Source: Bacteroidales bacterium UBA5382 (GTDB taxonomy: Bacteria; Bacteroidota; Bacteroidia; Bacteroidales; Dysgonomonadaceae). From it: a stretch of DNA of 64,000 nucleotides. Of the stretch, positions 44,301 through 52,287 are shown piece by piece; position 1 is the first letter of the stretch; every line of letters starts with the position of its first letter. The stretch covers positions 79,397-143,396 of the forward strand of contig DHOU01000040.1 of NCBI GenBank assembly GCA_002409745.1. The letters run 5' to 3'. Under the pieces are notes generated by a model. The model was given only the letters and a program-made list of their open reading frames with translations. It made no database searches and was not told where the DNA came from. Position numbers and translations under genes: made by a program.

Positions 44301-45103
44301 TGCGCATCGGCATCTTCCTCGTTTACAAAGTGGACGTCGTTGCTGGCAATCGCTTTTATTTGATATTTTTCGGCGATGCGCAGCAATTCTATATTGACCT
44401 TTTCCTGCTTGGGATACGTCGTTTGGTCGGCATCCGGGCGATCGGTTTTATGCCGTTGCAGTTCGATGTAATAATCGTCGCCGAAAATACCCTTGAACCA
44501 TTGCACGGCTTTTTCGGCTTCATCGATTTGTCCGGCATCTATTTTGCGCGATATTTCCCCACCGAGGCACGCCGATGAAATAATCAATCCCTCGTGATAT
44601 TGCTCCAGTAACTCCTTGTCGATACGCGGGCGGTAGTAAAAACCTTCCGTCCAGCTTTTCGAAACGATTTTAATCAGGTTTTTGTATCCTTGCAGGTTTT
44701 TCGCCAATACGACCAAGTGCCAGCCGCTGCCGTCTATTTTTTCCGATTGCATAAAGCGGTTGCGGCGGGCTACATAACATTCGCATCCGATGATCGGCTT
44801 AAAGAGTTTCTTTTGCGTTTGGACGAGGGTATCTTGCCGTTCACTGATTTGCTCGGGCGATGCGCCCTTTTCTTTCAGCGAGTCGATTTCTTTTCTTAAA
44901 TTTTTGATTTCCGCATTGACCGGAGCATTTTTTTTCGACACGTAGTTGACGAACTCTTTTATGCCGTACATGGCCCCGTGATCGGTCAGCGCTAAGGCTT
45001 TCATGCCGTCTTTCATGGCTTTGTCCACCAGCCGCTGAATGCTGGCCTGGCCGTCGAGCAGGGAATATTGAGAGTGAACGTGTAAGTGTACGAATGGTTG
45101 CAT
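41360..45103 (-). CDS. dnaE: DNA polymerase III alpha subunit
   Basis: The replicative polymerase, 1247 residues, typical for Bacteroidota DnaE. The N-terminal PHP domain starts FVHLHVHSQYSLLDG, and TDHGAMYG supplies further metal ligands. The catalytic palm contains GPGRGSAAGSAVAYCLG, with the aspartates in MPDIDIDFDDEGR (near 490) and YEGSVIEETGLIKMDFLGL further on. A helix-hairpin-helix region and an OB-fold (ITFGGIITAVREGQTKRGSPY, near 1075) follow. It has its own promoter at 45142-45149, with trxA downstream. Confidence 0.97.
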   Translation of the reverse strand: MQPFVHLHVHSQYSLLDGQASIQRLVDKAMKDGMKALALTDHGAMYGIKEFVNYVSKKNAPVNAEIKNLRKEIDSLKEKGASPEQISERQDTLVQTQKKLFKPIIGCECYVARRNRFMQSEKIDGSGWHLVVLAKNLQGYKNLIKIVSKSWTEGFYYRPRIDKELLEQYHEGLIISSACLGGEISRKIDAGQIDEAEKAVQWFKGIFGDDYYIELQRHKTDRPDADQTTYPKQEKVNIELLRIAEKYQIKAIASNDVHFVNEEDADAHDRLICLSTGKDFDDPNRMRYTKQEWLKTTQEMNAIFPDHPQILSNTLEVADKVEFYSIDSPPMMPFYPIDDSFGTEEGYKAKYPEEELKKEFGENIFHRLGGYNKVVRIKLEADYLTHLTLQGARKRYGENMSDDIKERLDFELNTIKNMGFPGYFLIVQDFINAARGMDVAVGPGRGSAAGSAVAYCLGITDIDPLKYDLLFERFLNPDRISMPDIDIDFDDEGRGRVLRWVIDKYGSEKVANIITYGTMATKSAIRDVARVHKLPLSESDRLAKLVPDRIPNVKKITLGEAIKYVPELNEAANSSDPLIKNTLKYARMLEGNVRSTGVHACGVIIGQTDISNVVPISTAEDKETKEKLLVTQYEGSVIEETGLIKMDFLGLKTLSIIKDAVKNIQATTGKKIDMSAIPMDDTKTYQLYSDGKTTGTFQFESAGMQKYLKELQPTKFEDLIAMNALYRPGPMDYIPSFIARKHGREEISYDIPVMEKYLSETYGITVYQEQVMLLSRLLANFTRGQSDELRKAMGKKLIDKMNSLKEKFLAGGKQNGYQEKVLDKIWHDWEKFASYAFNKSHATCYSWVAYQTAWLKANYPSEYMASVLSNNLNNITEITKFMDECKAMGISVLSPDVNESFTNFSVNKKGDIRFGLGAIKNVRQGAIADIVEERTKNGAFNDIFDFVERVNLFSCNKKTIEALALAGAFDSFSGVRREHFLAQNSKGEDFIDTLIRYGSKYQQDKNEAVNSLFGDDTSFQIARPEVPKTDRWSDLEKLNKERELIGIYLSAHPLDDYEFILNYICTADTLKLNDLESLNGKDITFGGIITAVREGQTKRGSPYTIFKIEDYQGSFEMPLFGEESVNFGRYARVGLSVYLTARVQPKRYRPEELEVKIASIQLLSDVKDKLVSKITLQIPLSEINDATVNELSALIKNNSGNSLLYFQIIGEDSKMSVQLFSRVTRIQVDKRLIDYLKNNLFIDFRIN

Positions 45104-45141
45104 TTGTTATCGAGTAAAATTCTTTTGGATGCGATTTCCTG

Positions 45142-45149
45142 CAAATATA
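45142..45149 (-). promoter_or_regulatory. -7 promoter element for dnaE
   Basis: On the minus strand TATATTTG matches TAnnTTTG, 38 bases before the dnaE ATG. Confidence 0.62.
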
Positions 45150-45391
45150 AAGAAAAATGAGGGGAGTTTTCGATAAAACAGACCGAAGTTATCAACGATT
45201 TTTTTTATCTATGGGTTTTTGTGAATCGCGAAGCGGTATCAAAAAACACCCTCTCCGCCCGTTCCCGGCTCATTCCCCGTGGTCCGAGGGGACCGTTGCG
45301 GCAGTCACATCTCTTTATGTTCCATTCGAGAGGAGGGAAACGTCCGGAAAATAATCCCGGCGGGCGGATAAATAATCTGCGGACTTTTCTG
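45150..45391. other. Divergent intergenic region dnaE / xylR-like
   Basis: Apart from the two promoters flanking it, this 240-base stretch shows a GGTCC/GGACC inverted repeat near 45278-45291 and no convincing gene, RNA or repeat. Confidence 0.5.
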
Positions 45392-45399
45392 TAATTTTG
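45392..45399 (+). promoter_or_regulatory. -7 promoter element for the xylR-like gene
   Basis: TAATTTTG matches TAnnTTTG, 25 bases before the ATG. Confidence 0.58.
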
Positions 45400-45424
45400 T
45401 GAATGGATCGTAAATGTACGCATC

Positions 45425-46579
45425 ATGATAAATATATTGATATTGATCGATTGTTCTCCCGGCTTCAGCCGCCGTTTCCTGGGCGGGTTGAGCCGTTATT
45501 CGAATGAAAACGGCCCCTGGAATTTATATTATTTGACGCCTTATTACAAGAACTTATCCGGCGAAGGAGGAATCCTCCAACGCATCCGCGAGCAGCACAT
45601 CGATGCCGTTATCGTACAATGGGAATATGAGGATTTCGGGTTTCTGGAAAAGCTCGACATCCCGGTATTTATTCAGAATGGCCGGGAAGCAAGCAGCCGG
45701 TTTTCCAAAATCGCCGGAAGCGACCCGAACTCCGGGAGCATGGCGGCACGGTTTTTTATCCAAAAAGGGTTTAAGAATTTTGCATTTTACGGAAACAACA
45801 ATTTCTTTTGGTCGAAACAACGGGCGGAAGGATTCCGGCGCGAAATACAACAAAGCGCAGAGCATTATGCGTATTTCGAGTCGGAGGAATTGCAGGGAGC
45901 GGAAGTGGACGGAAAACAGATCGATCTGAATCGTTGGCTCATGGCGCTTCCCAAACCCGTCGGCGTGTTCGCCTGCGACGATATTTTCGCCTTGCAGGTG
46001 GCGGAGATATGCAAAATGAACCGGATCGACATCCCGAACGAGGTGTCGTTGTTGGGCATCGATAACGACGAATTTATCTGTAACTTATCCAATCCTCCCC
46101 TTTCGTCCATCGTTATCGATGATGAAAAAGAGGGATATACGGCCGGAGAAATGCTGCACCGTTTGATCAGGGAGAAAAGCAACGAGCCGTTTACCATTGC
46201 CGTAGAGCCTCTCCGGATTGAGTTGCGGCAATCGACCGGAAAATATGCGGTGACGGACCCTTGCGTGTTAAAAGTTATCGATTATATCGACGAAAATATC
46301 GCCTCGTGTTTGTTGGTTGAGAGGCTGACCGAATTAGTGCCGCTCTCGCGGCGTACCCTCGAAATACGATTCCGGAAAGCGATGGGAATATCGGTACATC
46401 AGTTTATCATGAAACAAAAGGTCGATTATATCGCCCGGTTGTTGCCGGGGTGGGATAAAGATTTGATCGATATTGCCTTGGGGGTAGGGTTTAAGGATGT
46501 ACGGAGTCTATTCCGCCTGTTCAAGAAATACAAAGGTTGTACGCCTGTGGAGTATCGGAAAAAGTTTTTTAACAAGTAA
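45425..46579 (+). CDS. XylR-like regulator (periplasmic-binding-protein domain plus AraC HTH)
   Basis: A 384-residue cytoplasmic transcription factor. Residues about 1-265 are a LacI/ribose-binding-type ligand domain (INILILIDCSPGFSRRFLGGL, SVDFG-type hinge replaced here, VSLLGIDNDEFICNLSNPPLSS). Residues about 285-384 form an AraC double helix-turn-helix (LVERLTELVPLSRRTLEIRF, IDIALGVGFKDVRSLFRLFKKYKGCTPVEYRKKF). The architecture is that of E. coli XylR, so a sugar, possibly a pentose, is the expected effector. No sugar catabolic gene is adjacent; its target is elsewhere or is distant. Confidence 0.9.
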   Translation: MINILILIDCSPGFSRRFLGGLSRYSNENGPWNLYYLTPYYKNLSGEGGILQRIREQHIDAVIVQWEYEDFGFLEKLDIPVFIQNGREASSRFSKIAGSDPNSGSMAARFFIQKGFKNFAFYGNNNFFWSKQRAEGFRREIQQSAEHYAYFESEELQGAEVDGKQIDLNRWLMALPKPVGVFACDDIFALQVAEICKMNRIDIPNEVSLLGIDNDEFICNLSNPPLSSIVIDDEKEGYTAGEMLHRLIREKSNEPFTIAVEPLRIELRQSTGKYAVTDPCVLKVIDYIDENIASCLLVERLTELVPLSRRTLEIRFRKAMGISVHQFIMKQKVDYIARLLPGWDKDLIDIALGVGFKDVRSLFRLFKKYKGCTPVEYRKKFFNK

Positions 46580-46585
46580 CCCGTT

Positions 46586-46640
46586 CCGTTAACGCCTCGA
46601 TTATCTAACGGATTCAGGCCGTTTAACGGATAAAGCCGGC
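46586..46640. repeat. Palindromic element, CCGTTTAACGG type
   Basis: Starts 7 bases after the xylR-like stop codon. It contains the perfect palindromes CGTTAACG (46587-46594) and CCGTTTAACGG (46619-46629), and AACGGATTCAGG between them. The wording TAACGCCTC...GCCGTTT-ACGGATAAA recurs at 63062-63091 after hppA. Confidence 0.5.
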
Positions 46641-46780
46641 AAAAATCTGCGCATTTTGTCATTTTTTTTACGCATTCTGTCTTTCCCGGCTTGCCGGACC
46701 TTCCTATCTTTACCCTGATTTTTTCACCCGAAAAAACAGATGAAAGAATAAATTACCCGGTTTAGCAACCCGAGGGCTCC

Positions 46781-47052
46781 GGAAAGTATTTCATACGCGT
46801 GAAGTTCGTTCCGGAGATGTCCGGAAGTTATTTCATCCGCATGAAGTTCATTTCGGAGAACTCCGATTAATATTTTATCCGCATGAAATCCGTTTCGGAG
46901 CTATCGGAAGAGTATTTCATCCGCGTGAAATTCATTTCGGAACGGTCCGGAGACTATTTCATCCGTATGAAGTACAATCCGGAACCATCCGTCAAGTAGT
47001 TTACACGCATGGAGTCCGGTACGGAGGTATACGGCAAGTTATTCGATGACAT
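46781..47052. repeat. 42-bp tandem repeat array, 6.5 units
   Basis: Units start at 46781, 46823, 46865, 46907, 46949 and 46991, with a partial unit from 47033. Core of each unit: TATTTCATCCGCATGAAGTT, then ATTTCGGAG and a variable part. Each full unit carries TTCAT-CCGC-ATGAA or a variant, and many carry an inverted repeat across the unit boundary (TTCCGGA-GATG-TCCGGAA in unit 1). In one frame the units read like GxYFIRMKFISExS, but stops occur in units 3 (TAA) and 6 (TAG) and there is no start codon. It ends 19 bases before the DUF6261 ATG. The 200 bases before it hold the palindromic element and nothing else recognised. Confidence 0.85.
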
Positions 47053-47071
47053 AAATTAAAAAAAAGAAAAC

Positions 47072-47779
47072 ATGAAAATCAGTTTAAGTAAACAAACCAA
47101 CGAAGGGTTGGGAGCATTGGGCACTTCCACGGTGGAAGCGACTAAAACGAACGGATTGGAAGCAGCGCTCGCCAGTCCTGTATATAAAACATTGGAAACG
47201 GTGGCGCCCGAGTATAATTCGAAGGTGCTCGATCCCGCTTTTAGCGGCCTTGGGCCGGAAGCTTCGGCTATCTTGCGGAAAAGCCGGAAACAGTTTAGCT
47301 CTTTAAACAAGATATTCAAATCGCTGACCGATTTTCCCGATACGGAAAAAGGGAAAACGGCGGCAGCATTGTACCTGTTGAGCAAGGCTGTGGGAAATGT
47401 ATATGCCAAGACGGCCTCCGAAACCTACTTGGCCCTCCTGACGTTTTCCAATCAGATCAATACCGAAGCGAACGCGGCGAATGTGACCGCCGTCGGGACG
47501 GTAGACGAGGTAGCGGTATTCACGAAATCGGTCGCCGATTTGGGAAAAACGAGGTTGGAGCAGAGCGCCATCGACTCGTCGTTGCGCAGCGATCCCTCGG
47601 CGACCTCCCTTCGTCCGAAACTGGAGGACGCCCTAAAGGATTACTACTCCCTCCTTACCGGCATGCGCAAACAATCCGGTTGGGACAAGCTGTATAGCGA
47701 TATCAGCGAAGTAGCGGCGCAAGCCAAACGTTCCGCCAGAAGAGGCGACCAGGACGAAGAGAAAGAAAAAACCAAATAA
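47072..47779 (+). CDS. DUF6261-family protein
   Basis: A 235-residue predicted helical cytoplasmic protein with no signal peptide, beginning MKISLSKQTNEGLGALGTST. It is rich in Ala, Ser and charged residues, with heptad-like segments (SAILRKSRKQFSSLNKIFKS) and a basic, charged tail (AKRSARRGDQDEEKEKTK). I recognise the overall pattern as DUF6261, a Bacteroidota family without known function; members often occur in several copies per genome. The upstream spacer is filled by the 42-bp repeats, and a terminator follows 20 bases later, so the gene is probably monocistronic. Confidence 0.8.
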   Translation: MKISLSKQTNEGLGALGTSTVEATKTNGLEAALASPVYKTLETVAPEYNSKVLDPAFSGLGPEASAILRKSRKQFSSLNKIFKSLTDFPDTEKGKTAAALYLLSKAVGNVYAKTASETYLALLTFSNQINTEANAANVTAVGTVDEVAVFTKSVADLGKTRLEQSAIDSSLRSDPSATSLRPKLEDALKDYYSLLTGMRKQSGWDKLYSDISEVAAQAKRSARRGDQDEEKEKTK

Positions 47780-47799
47780 CAATAAAATCATTCATCAGG

Positions 47800-47838
47800 A
47801 GGCTGTCTCGAAATAGATTTTTGGGATGGCCTTTTTTT
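47800..47838 (+). terminator. Intrinsic terminator after the DUF6261 gene
   Basis: AGGCTGTCTC (47800-47809) pairs over ten positions with GGGATGGCCT (47823-47832), three of them G-U, followed by a run of seven T. Confidence 0.82.
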
Positions 47839-47995
47839 CGCCTTTAACCTTCTTTTTAAAACCGCCTCAAGAATAGAAAGTGAAAAATACGCTTAAAAGA
47901 GCCGAAAAAAGGAGGTGAGGGCGGTAACATATAATAAGTAGAACGAGGCCCTTTTATCCCTATTTTTGGGTATTGCATCGCGTTATTGAGCTCTG

Positions 47996-48003
47996 TAACT
48001 TTG
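47996..48003 (+). promoter_or_regulatory. -7 promoter element for the PchR-like gene
   Basis: TAACTTTG matches TAnnTTTG, 49 bases before the ATG. A long, loop-rich inverted repeat (ACCGCC near 47862 with GGCGGT near 47924) lies upstream. Confidence 0.55.
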
Positions 48004-48052
48004 CTAATCTGAATGACAGAGAAATCAACGAATAATAAAATCAAAACGAAAG

Positions 48053-49066
48053 ATGCTTCAACTCAACGATATCGGCGACAGTCCGTTTTCCAATGACCCG
48101 GATAGACGGGTGGTCGCACAGGAATATGTAAAAGAAGAAATCAAGGAGATCACGAATCATCCTCTTTTATTCCATACGAGCGGACAAATCAAAAGCAATA
48201 TAATAGACGGTGTCTCGATCTATTTCGTTAATCTCATTCAAAAAGACGTTTTTAAGTACCGGGTCGAAAAAATGGAAGACCAATTGGAAATGCATTTTGA
48301 AATAAACGGCTCGACCTATTACGACACAAACGGCAAACAGAATGCAATGGAAACCTTAAACGGGCGATATAGCTTTTTTTATTATCCTTTTGTGAACGGT
48401 GTGCTGACATATACCCCTCAGAATCAAATACGCAGATGCATTGAAATTGATTTAACGATTGATTTTATCAACCACCTGTTTTGTGGCGATTTGGAAATTT
48501 TAGGGGATTTCGGAAAAGGGATCGCTAATAAGCAAGAGCGTGTTTTTGCAAAAAATGCGACTATCACGCCCGCAATGGCGCTTATCTTGCGGGAACTTCT
48601 CGAATGTAAACTTTCCGGGGTGTTGAAGAAAGCGTATCTCGAATCGAAAGTTATCGAGCTGCTGCTCTTAATCATAGAGCAAGGCGCTCAATACGCTCAT
48701 CATTGCTCTTCACCGTTTTTGTCGAAAGAAGATATCGAAAAAGTGTATTACGCGCGCGAGATAATCTCCGGCAATATGGAAAAGCCGTATTCCATAAGGG
48801 AGCTGGCGCGTATCTCCGGCCTGAACGAGTTTAAGTTGAAAAAGGGCTTCCGGGATGTGTTCGACACCACTGTATTCAAATATCTTCTTGAAATAAGAAT
48901 GAATCACGGAAAAAGGATGATGATTCTTGACAACAATAAGAGTATTGGCGAAATAGCAACCGTTGTAGGATACAAAAATCCGACCCATTTCACCGCGGCG
49001 TTTAAAAGACATTTCGGTTATTTGCCCAGCGATTTGAAAAAAATGAAATCCTCCGGATTTCTATAA
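48053..49066 (+). CDS. AraC-family regulator, PchR-like
   Basis: A 337-residue transcription factor with a ligand-sensing N-terminal domain (MHFEINGSTYYDTNG, RRCIEIDLTIDFINHLF) and a C-terminal AraC HTH (YSIRELARISGLNEFKLKKGF, then IGEIATVVGYKNPTHFTAAFKRHFGYLPSDL). The pattern LNEFKLKKGFRDVFDTTVFKYL is typical of PchR/YbtA-type siderophore-responsive activators. It stands immediately before a TonB-receptor cluster with a reductase-like membrane protein, so I infer that it controls iron-siderophore uptake. Confidence 0.88.
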   Translation: MLQLNDIGDSPFSNDPDRRVVAQEYVKEEIKEITNHPLLFHTSGQIKSNIIDGVSIYFVNLIQKDVFKYRVEKMEDQLEMHFEINGSTYYDTNGKQNAMETLNGRYSFFYYPFVNGVLTYTPQNQIRRCIEIDLTIDFINHLFCGDLEILGDFGKGIANKQERVFAKNATITPAMALILRELLECKLSGVLKKAYLESKVIELLLLIIEQGAQYAHHCSSPFLSKEDIEKVYYAREIISGNMEKPYSIRELARISGLNEFKLKKGFRDVFDTTVFKYLLEIRMNHGKRMMILDNNKSIGEIATVVGYKNPTHFTAAFKRHFGYLPSDLKKMKSSGFL

Positions 49067-49201
49067 ACGGATGTGCCCCTTTCCTTATTCTCAAACAAAC
49101 GCTTAATCACAGTATTTTTTTATTTAGCCGGTTGATTTATTAAAATCCTTCCTGCGTCTTTTATAATCCTTTACGCGTTCTTCAATACCTATTATTACGA
49201 T

Positions 49202-49209
49202 TACCTTTG
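49202..49209 (+). promoter_or_regulatory. -7 promoter element for the siderophore cluster
   Basis: TACCTTTG matches TAnnTTTG, 26 bases before the ATG at 49235. The region before it (49120-49200) is A/T-rich and could hold the activator's site, but none was recognised. Confidence 0.6.
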
Positions 49210-49234
49210 CCAAACGGATTTGGAGGGAAAGTAT

Positions 49235-50098
49235 ATGATAAAATTATTCGTTGAAGGCATCAGTTATATCGTTGAAGGTCTGCGTTATGTAATAGATTAC
49301 GCCGAACTTCTCAGTTCCTTGGTTATATGGGCTGTCGTATTTGTTTTATTATCTAAATCAATAAAAAGGCATGCGAAGTATTATTATTGGTTTTTCGGAA
49401 TAATTGCGTCTCTTAGTCTCTTGCAGGCTATCAACTGGTTATTTCAAATTACCGGATATAATTTATATCAGACGCCTGTATTGGGTAAAATATTGGTATC
49501 CAACATACACTTTGTCGAATTCGGATTTCCGCTGTTGGTCATTATCATGTACGTGGGAGCCTTAAATCCGAAAGTGCCTTGGGTAAAAAAATTACTGAAC
49601 ATACGGAAAGAGTTGTCGATACTGTCGGGATTTCCCGTCCTGACGCATTCCCTGATTAGGATCGCGTCTAACTTCACCGATGCGTTGAGGTTCTTTTCCG
49701 ATAAAGCCGCCTACATGTCGCAAAACAAATGGGCGGCGAACGAAACAGGGTTAAGCATCACGAATGCCGGATATTTGTTAGGCATCATCCTGTTTGTTTT
49801 GTTTCTAATCTTGTGGATTACCTCTTTCGATTCCGTGCATAAAAAACTCGGCGGACGGAAATGGAAACAAATACAAAAATGGGCTTACCTGCTTTATGCC
49901 CTTCTTTTTATACATTCCGTTCTGTTGCATACAGGCTGGATAATAAACCCGCTCGGGGGGATGGGAAGTCGCGAGTATATGATGAAAGAGGCGATTGCCC
50001 TCAGTTCAACCGTCGTAGTATTCGGTTCCTATCTGGTTCTCAGGCTTCGAAAAGCACAAAAGGACAGGATGAAAAAGACAAGGACCGTATCCGTATAG
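49235..50098 (+). CDS. Ferric-reductase-like inner-membrane protein
   Basis: A 287-residue integral membrane protein with about six to seven hydrophobic helices. Histidines 92, 138, 227 and 232 lie in or next to helices (NIHFVEFG, VLTHSLIR, LLFIHSVLLHTGW), and the loop HKKLGGRKWKQIQKWAYLLYALL resembles the GxxxWKxLxRLxYl pattern of MsrQ and ferric-reductase-like haem-b proteins. It probably moves electrons across the inner membrane to reduce ferric siderophores. Start at ATG 49235, preceded by GGAGGG; the TTG at 49220 is unlikely. It is followed 10 bases later by the TonB receptor gene. Confidence 0.78.
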   Translation: MIKLFVEGISYIVEGLRYVIDYAELLSSLVIWAVVFVLLSKSIKRHAKYYYWFFGIIASLSLLQAINWLFQITGYNLYQTPVLGKILVSNIHFVEFGFPLLVIIMYVGALNPKVPWVKKLLNIRKELSILSGFPVLTHSLIRIASNFTDALRFFSDKAAYMSQNKWAANETGLSITNAGYLLGIILFVLFLILWITSFDSVHKKLGGRKWKQIQKWAYLLYALLFIHSVLLHTGWIINPLGGMGSREYMMKEAIALSSTVVVFGSYLVLRLRKAQKDRMKKTRTVSV

Positions 50099-50108
50099 AT
50101 ATAAAAAG

Positions 50109-52262
50109 ATGAAATATATTCTGTTAGGCATATATTGGGTTTGTTGTATTCATACTATTTGTGCGCAGGATGATTCGATGAAAGTTGTAAACCTGGATAG
50201 GGTCTTGGTAAAAGCCCCCCTGACAAAAGCGCAGATAATAGAACAGCAAGCGATAAAGGCAACGGTTATCGATACGAAAAGCTTGGATATTCAACCGGCA
50301 AACCTTACCGAACTGATGAACCGTACGGTCGGGATAAGGGTAAGGCAGACGGGAGGATTAGGGTCCAATACCGATCTGATGCTGAACGGATTTGAAGGGA
50401 AGGCCATTAAATATTTCAAGGACGGCATACCGATGGACTATCTGGGCTGGGCGTTCAGCTTTTCCATTGTCCCGGTCAATATGGTGGAACGGATTGAAGT
50501 CTATAAAGGAATGTTGCCCATATCGTTAGGAGCTGACGCTTTGGGAGGCGCCGTCAATATGGTTACAAAACAAGATGAAAGGAGTAACCGGTGGGATTTT
50601 TCCTACCAATACGGTTCGTTTAATACACACCGCGTGTCCGTTCATGGCCTTTGGAAAGATGCCGAGGAACGATTTTTTGCCGGAGCGGATATTTTCTATA
50701 ACTATTCCGACAACGACTATCAGGCATCTGTGTCGATTGTCGATTCTGAAACGGCGGTTAAACACAGGGAAAAACGACCGTTATTCCACAATCGTTTCTC
50801 CAGTTTTTATACGGAAGTTTTTGCCGGGATAATCAATCGGCCTTGGGCCGATGAGTTGCGTGTCGGATTGACTTATTTCGATTTAAAACGCGACAATAAC
50901 TACGGCATAACCATGGACCGTCCTTTTGGCGGTGTGGTGAGCGGGAGTCACTCCTTTATACCGACAGTAAGGTACAGGAAAAACTTTTGGGACAATAAAG
51001 TAAAGTTTGACCAATTCGTTGTTTACAATCATCTGTACGGAAACTATACCGATACCGTTCAGGGTATTTATGACTGGTACGGCCATTTTACGCATATCCC
51101 TTCCAGAAAAGGAGAAGCCACGACGGAAGGAAGCCTTACAAAGTTGAAATATGAGAATTTTATATCGCGAAGCAATATCTCGGTTCCGCTCAATTATTAT
51201 CATACCGCAGAAGCCAACATGGTATATAGCCAGGTAACAAGAACGGGGTCTAACCCTTTGGGCGACAAATTTCCCCAGTCGGGTTTGGATGTATTGTCCG
51301 TTCCGGCAAAATACAACAAACTGGTCGTGGCAGGGGGCGTGAAATCCTATTTCTTTGACGGCCGGTTATCGAACGATATTCTGGTCAAATACGTTCATTC
51401 CGCCACAAAAGGGAATGAAGGCTCGTACGCCACCCAAGAGGAAGGATGGGAGGAAAATTTTATCGACCGTTGGGGATTCGGCGATGCGCTTAAATATTCC
51501 TTTTCCGGTAATGCGTATGTGCGTTTGTCGGGCGAAACCACCGTTCGTTTACCCGAACAGTCGGAAGTTTTTGGCGACGGAGGATTCGTCGAGTCTAATT
51601 TTTCCCTTTCATCCGAACGCAGTTACAACATTAATCTGGGAGGATATTATTCCACCTCCTCGTTTACGGTGGAATCCAATTTGTTTTACCGCCGGACGTA
51701 TGACCTTATTCTGCTTATCAATACCGGCCTGTTCGGCAAATATCAGAACGTGAATAAAGTGAAAGGTGTCGGGCTTGAATTAGATGCGGCTTATTCCGTT
51801 TTGCCGTGGTTGAAAGTGAACGGTAATCTTACTTATCAGGATTTTCGCCTTTTCGGGCAGAATGATGCGGCTTACGAAGGGGCCCGCTTACGAAATACGC
51901 CTTTCTTCTTTGCTAATTTGGGCGTTAACGCCGAATTTCAAAACCTGATAAGGAAAAAAGACCGCCTTTCTTTCTATTGGAATTACGGATTTGTAAGAGC
52001 GTATTATCTCAATTATATTCCGCGACAGTACGAGCCGGATGGATTTCTGGGCTTGTGGGGAAAACCGAGCGTAAACGTCGAATCCCTCACCATTCCCGAT
52101 CAAAGCCTGCACACCATCGGCTGTTCGTGGTGGGCGGACAGGAACAGAGGCTTTGCGGTAGGAATGGAAGTTAAAAACCTGTTTGATGCGGAGATTTATG
52201 ATAATTACCGCATACAAAATGCAGGACGGAGTTTTTACATAAAATTAAATTACACCCTATAA
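50109..52262 (+). CDS. TonB-dependent outer-membrane receptor (siderophore type)
   Basis: A 717-residue receptor without the SusC-type N-terminal extension: signal peptide (about 1-19, ending TICAQ), a TonB-box-like region (SMKVVNLDRVLV), plug domain (IGIRVRQTGGLGSNTDLMLN is the region near 74-93; then VPVNMVERIEVYKGMLPISLGADALGGAVN) and a beta-barrel ending SFYIKLNYTL. The plug is that of iron-siderophore or haem receptors rather than glycan receptors. Its neighbours (reductase-like protein, DUF4374 lipoprotein, PchR-like regulator) support siderophore uptake. Confidence 0.93.
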   Translation: MKYILLGIYWVCCIHTICAQDDSMKVVNLDRVLVKAPLTKAQIIEQQAIKATVIDTKSLDIQPANLTELMNRTVGIRVRQTGGLGSNTDLMLNGFEGKAIKYFKDGIPMDYLGWAFSFSIVPVNMVERIEVYKGMLPISLGADALGGAVNMVTKQDERSNRWDFSYQYGSFNTHRVSVHGLWKDAEERFFAGADIFYNYSDNDYQASVSIVDSETAVKHREKRPLFHNRFSSFYTEVFAGIINRPWADELRVGLTYFDLKRDNNYGITMDRPFGGVVSGSHSFIPTVRYRKNFWDNKVKFDQFVVYNHLYGNYTDTVQGIYDWYGHFTHIPSRKGEATTEGSLTKLKYENFISRSNISVPLNYYHTAEANMVYSQVTRTGSNPLGDKFPQSGLDVLSVPAKYNKLVVAGGVKSYFFDGRLSNDILVKYVHSATKGNEGSYATQEEGWEENFIDRWGFGDALKYSFSGNAYVRLSGETTVRLPEQSEVFGDGGFVESNFSLSSERSYNINLGGYYSTSSFTVESNLFYRRTYDLILLINTGLFGKYQNVNKVKGVGLELDAAYSVLPWLKVNGNLTYQDFRLFGQNDAAYEGARLRNTPFFFANLGVNAEFQNLIRKKDRLSFYWNYGFVRAYYLNYIPRQYEPDGFLGLWGKPSVNVESLTIPDQSLHTIGCSWWADRNRGFAVGMEVKNLFDAEIYDNYRIQNAGRSFYIKLNYTL

Positions 52263-52287
52263 ATAAACAATTTAAAATTTTTAGATT

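Noticed and set aside
45425..46579. xylR-like gene as regulator of the siderophore cluster
   Set aside because: A PchR-like AraC regulator is directly adjacent to that cluster, and the XylR-type ligand domain points to a sugar.
46781..47052. 42-bp repeats as a CRISPR array
   Set aside because: The units are contiguous with no spacers between them, and no cas genes are present.
46781..47052. 42-bp repeats as an intact repeat-protein gene
   Set aside because: The frame with the YFIRMK pattern has stops in units 3 and 6, an upstream TAG and no start codon.
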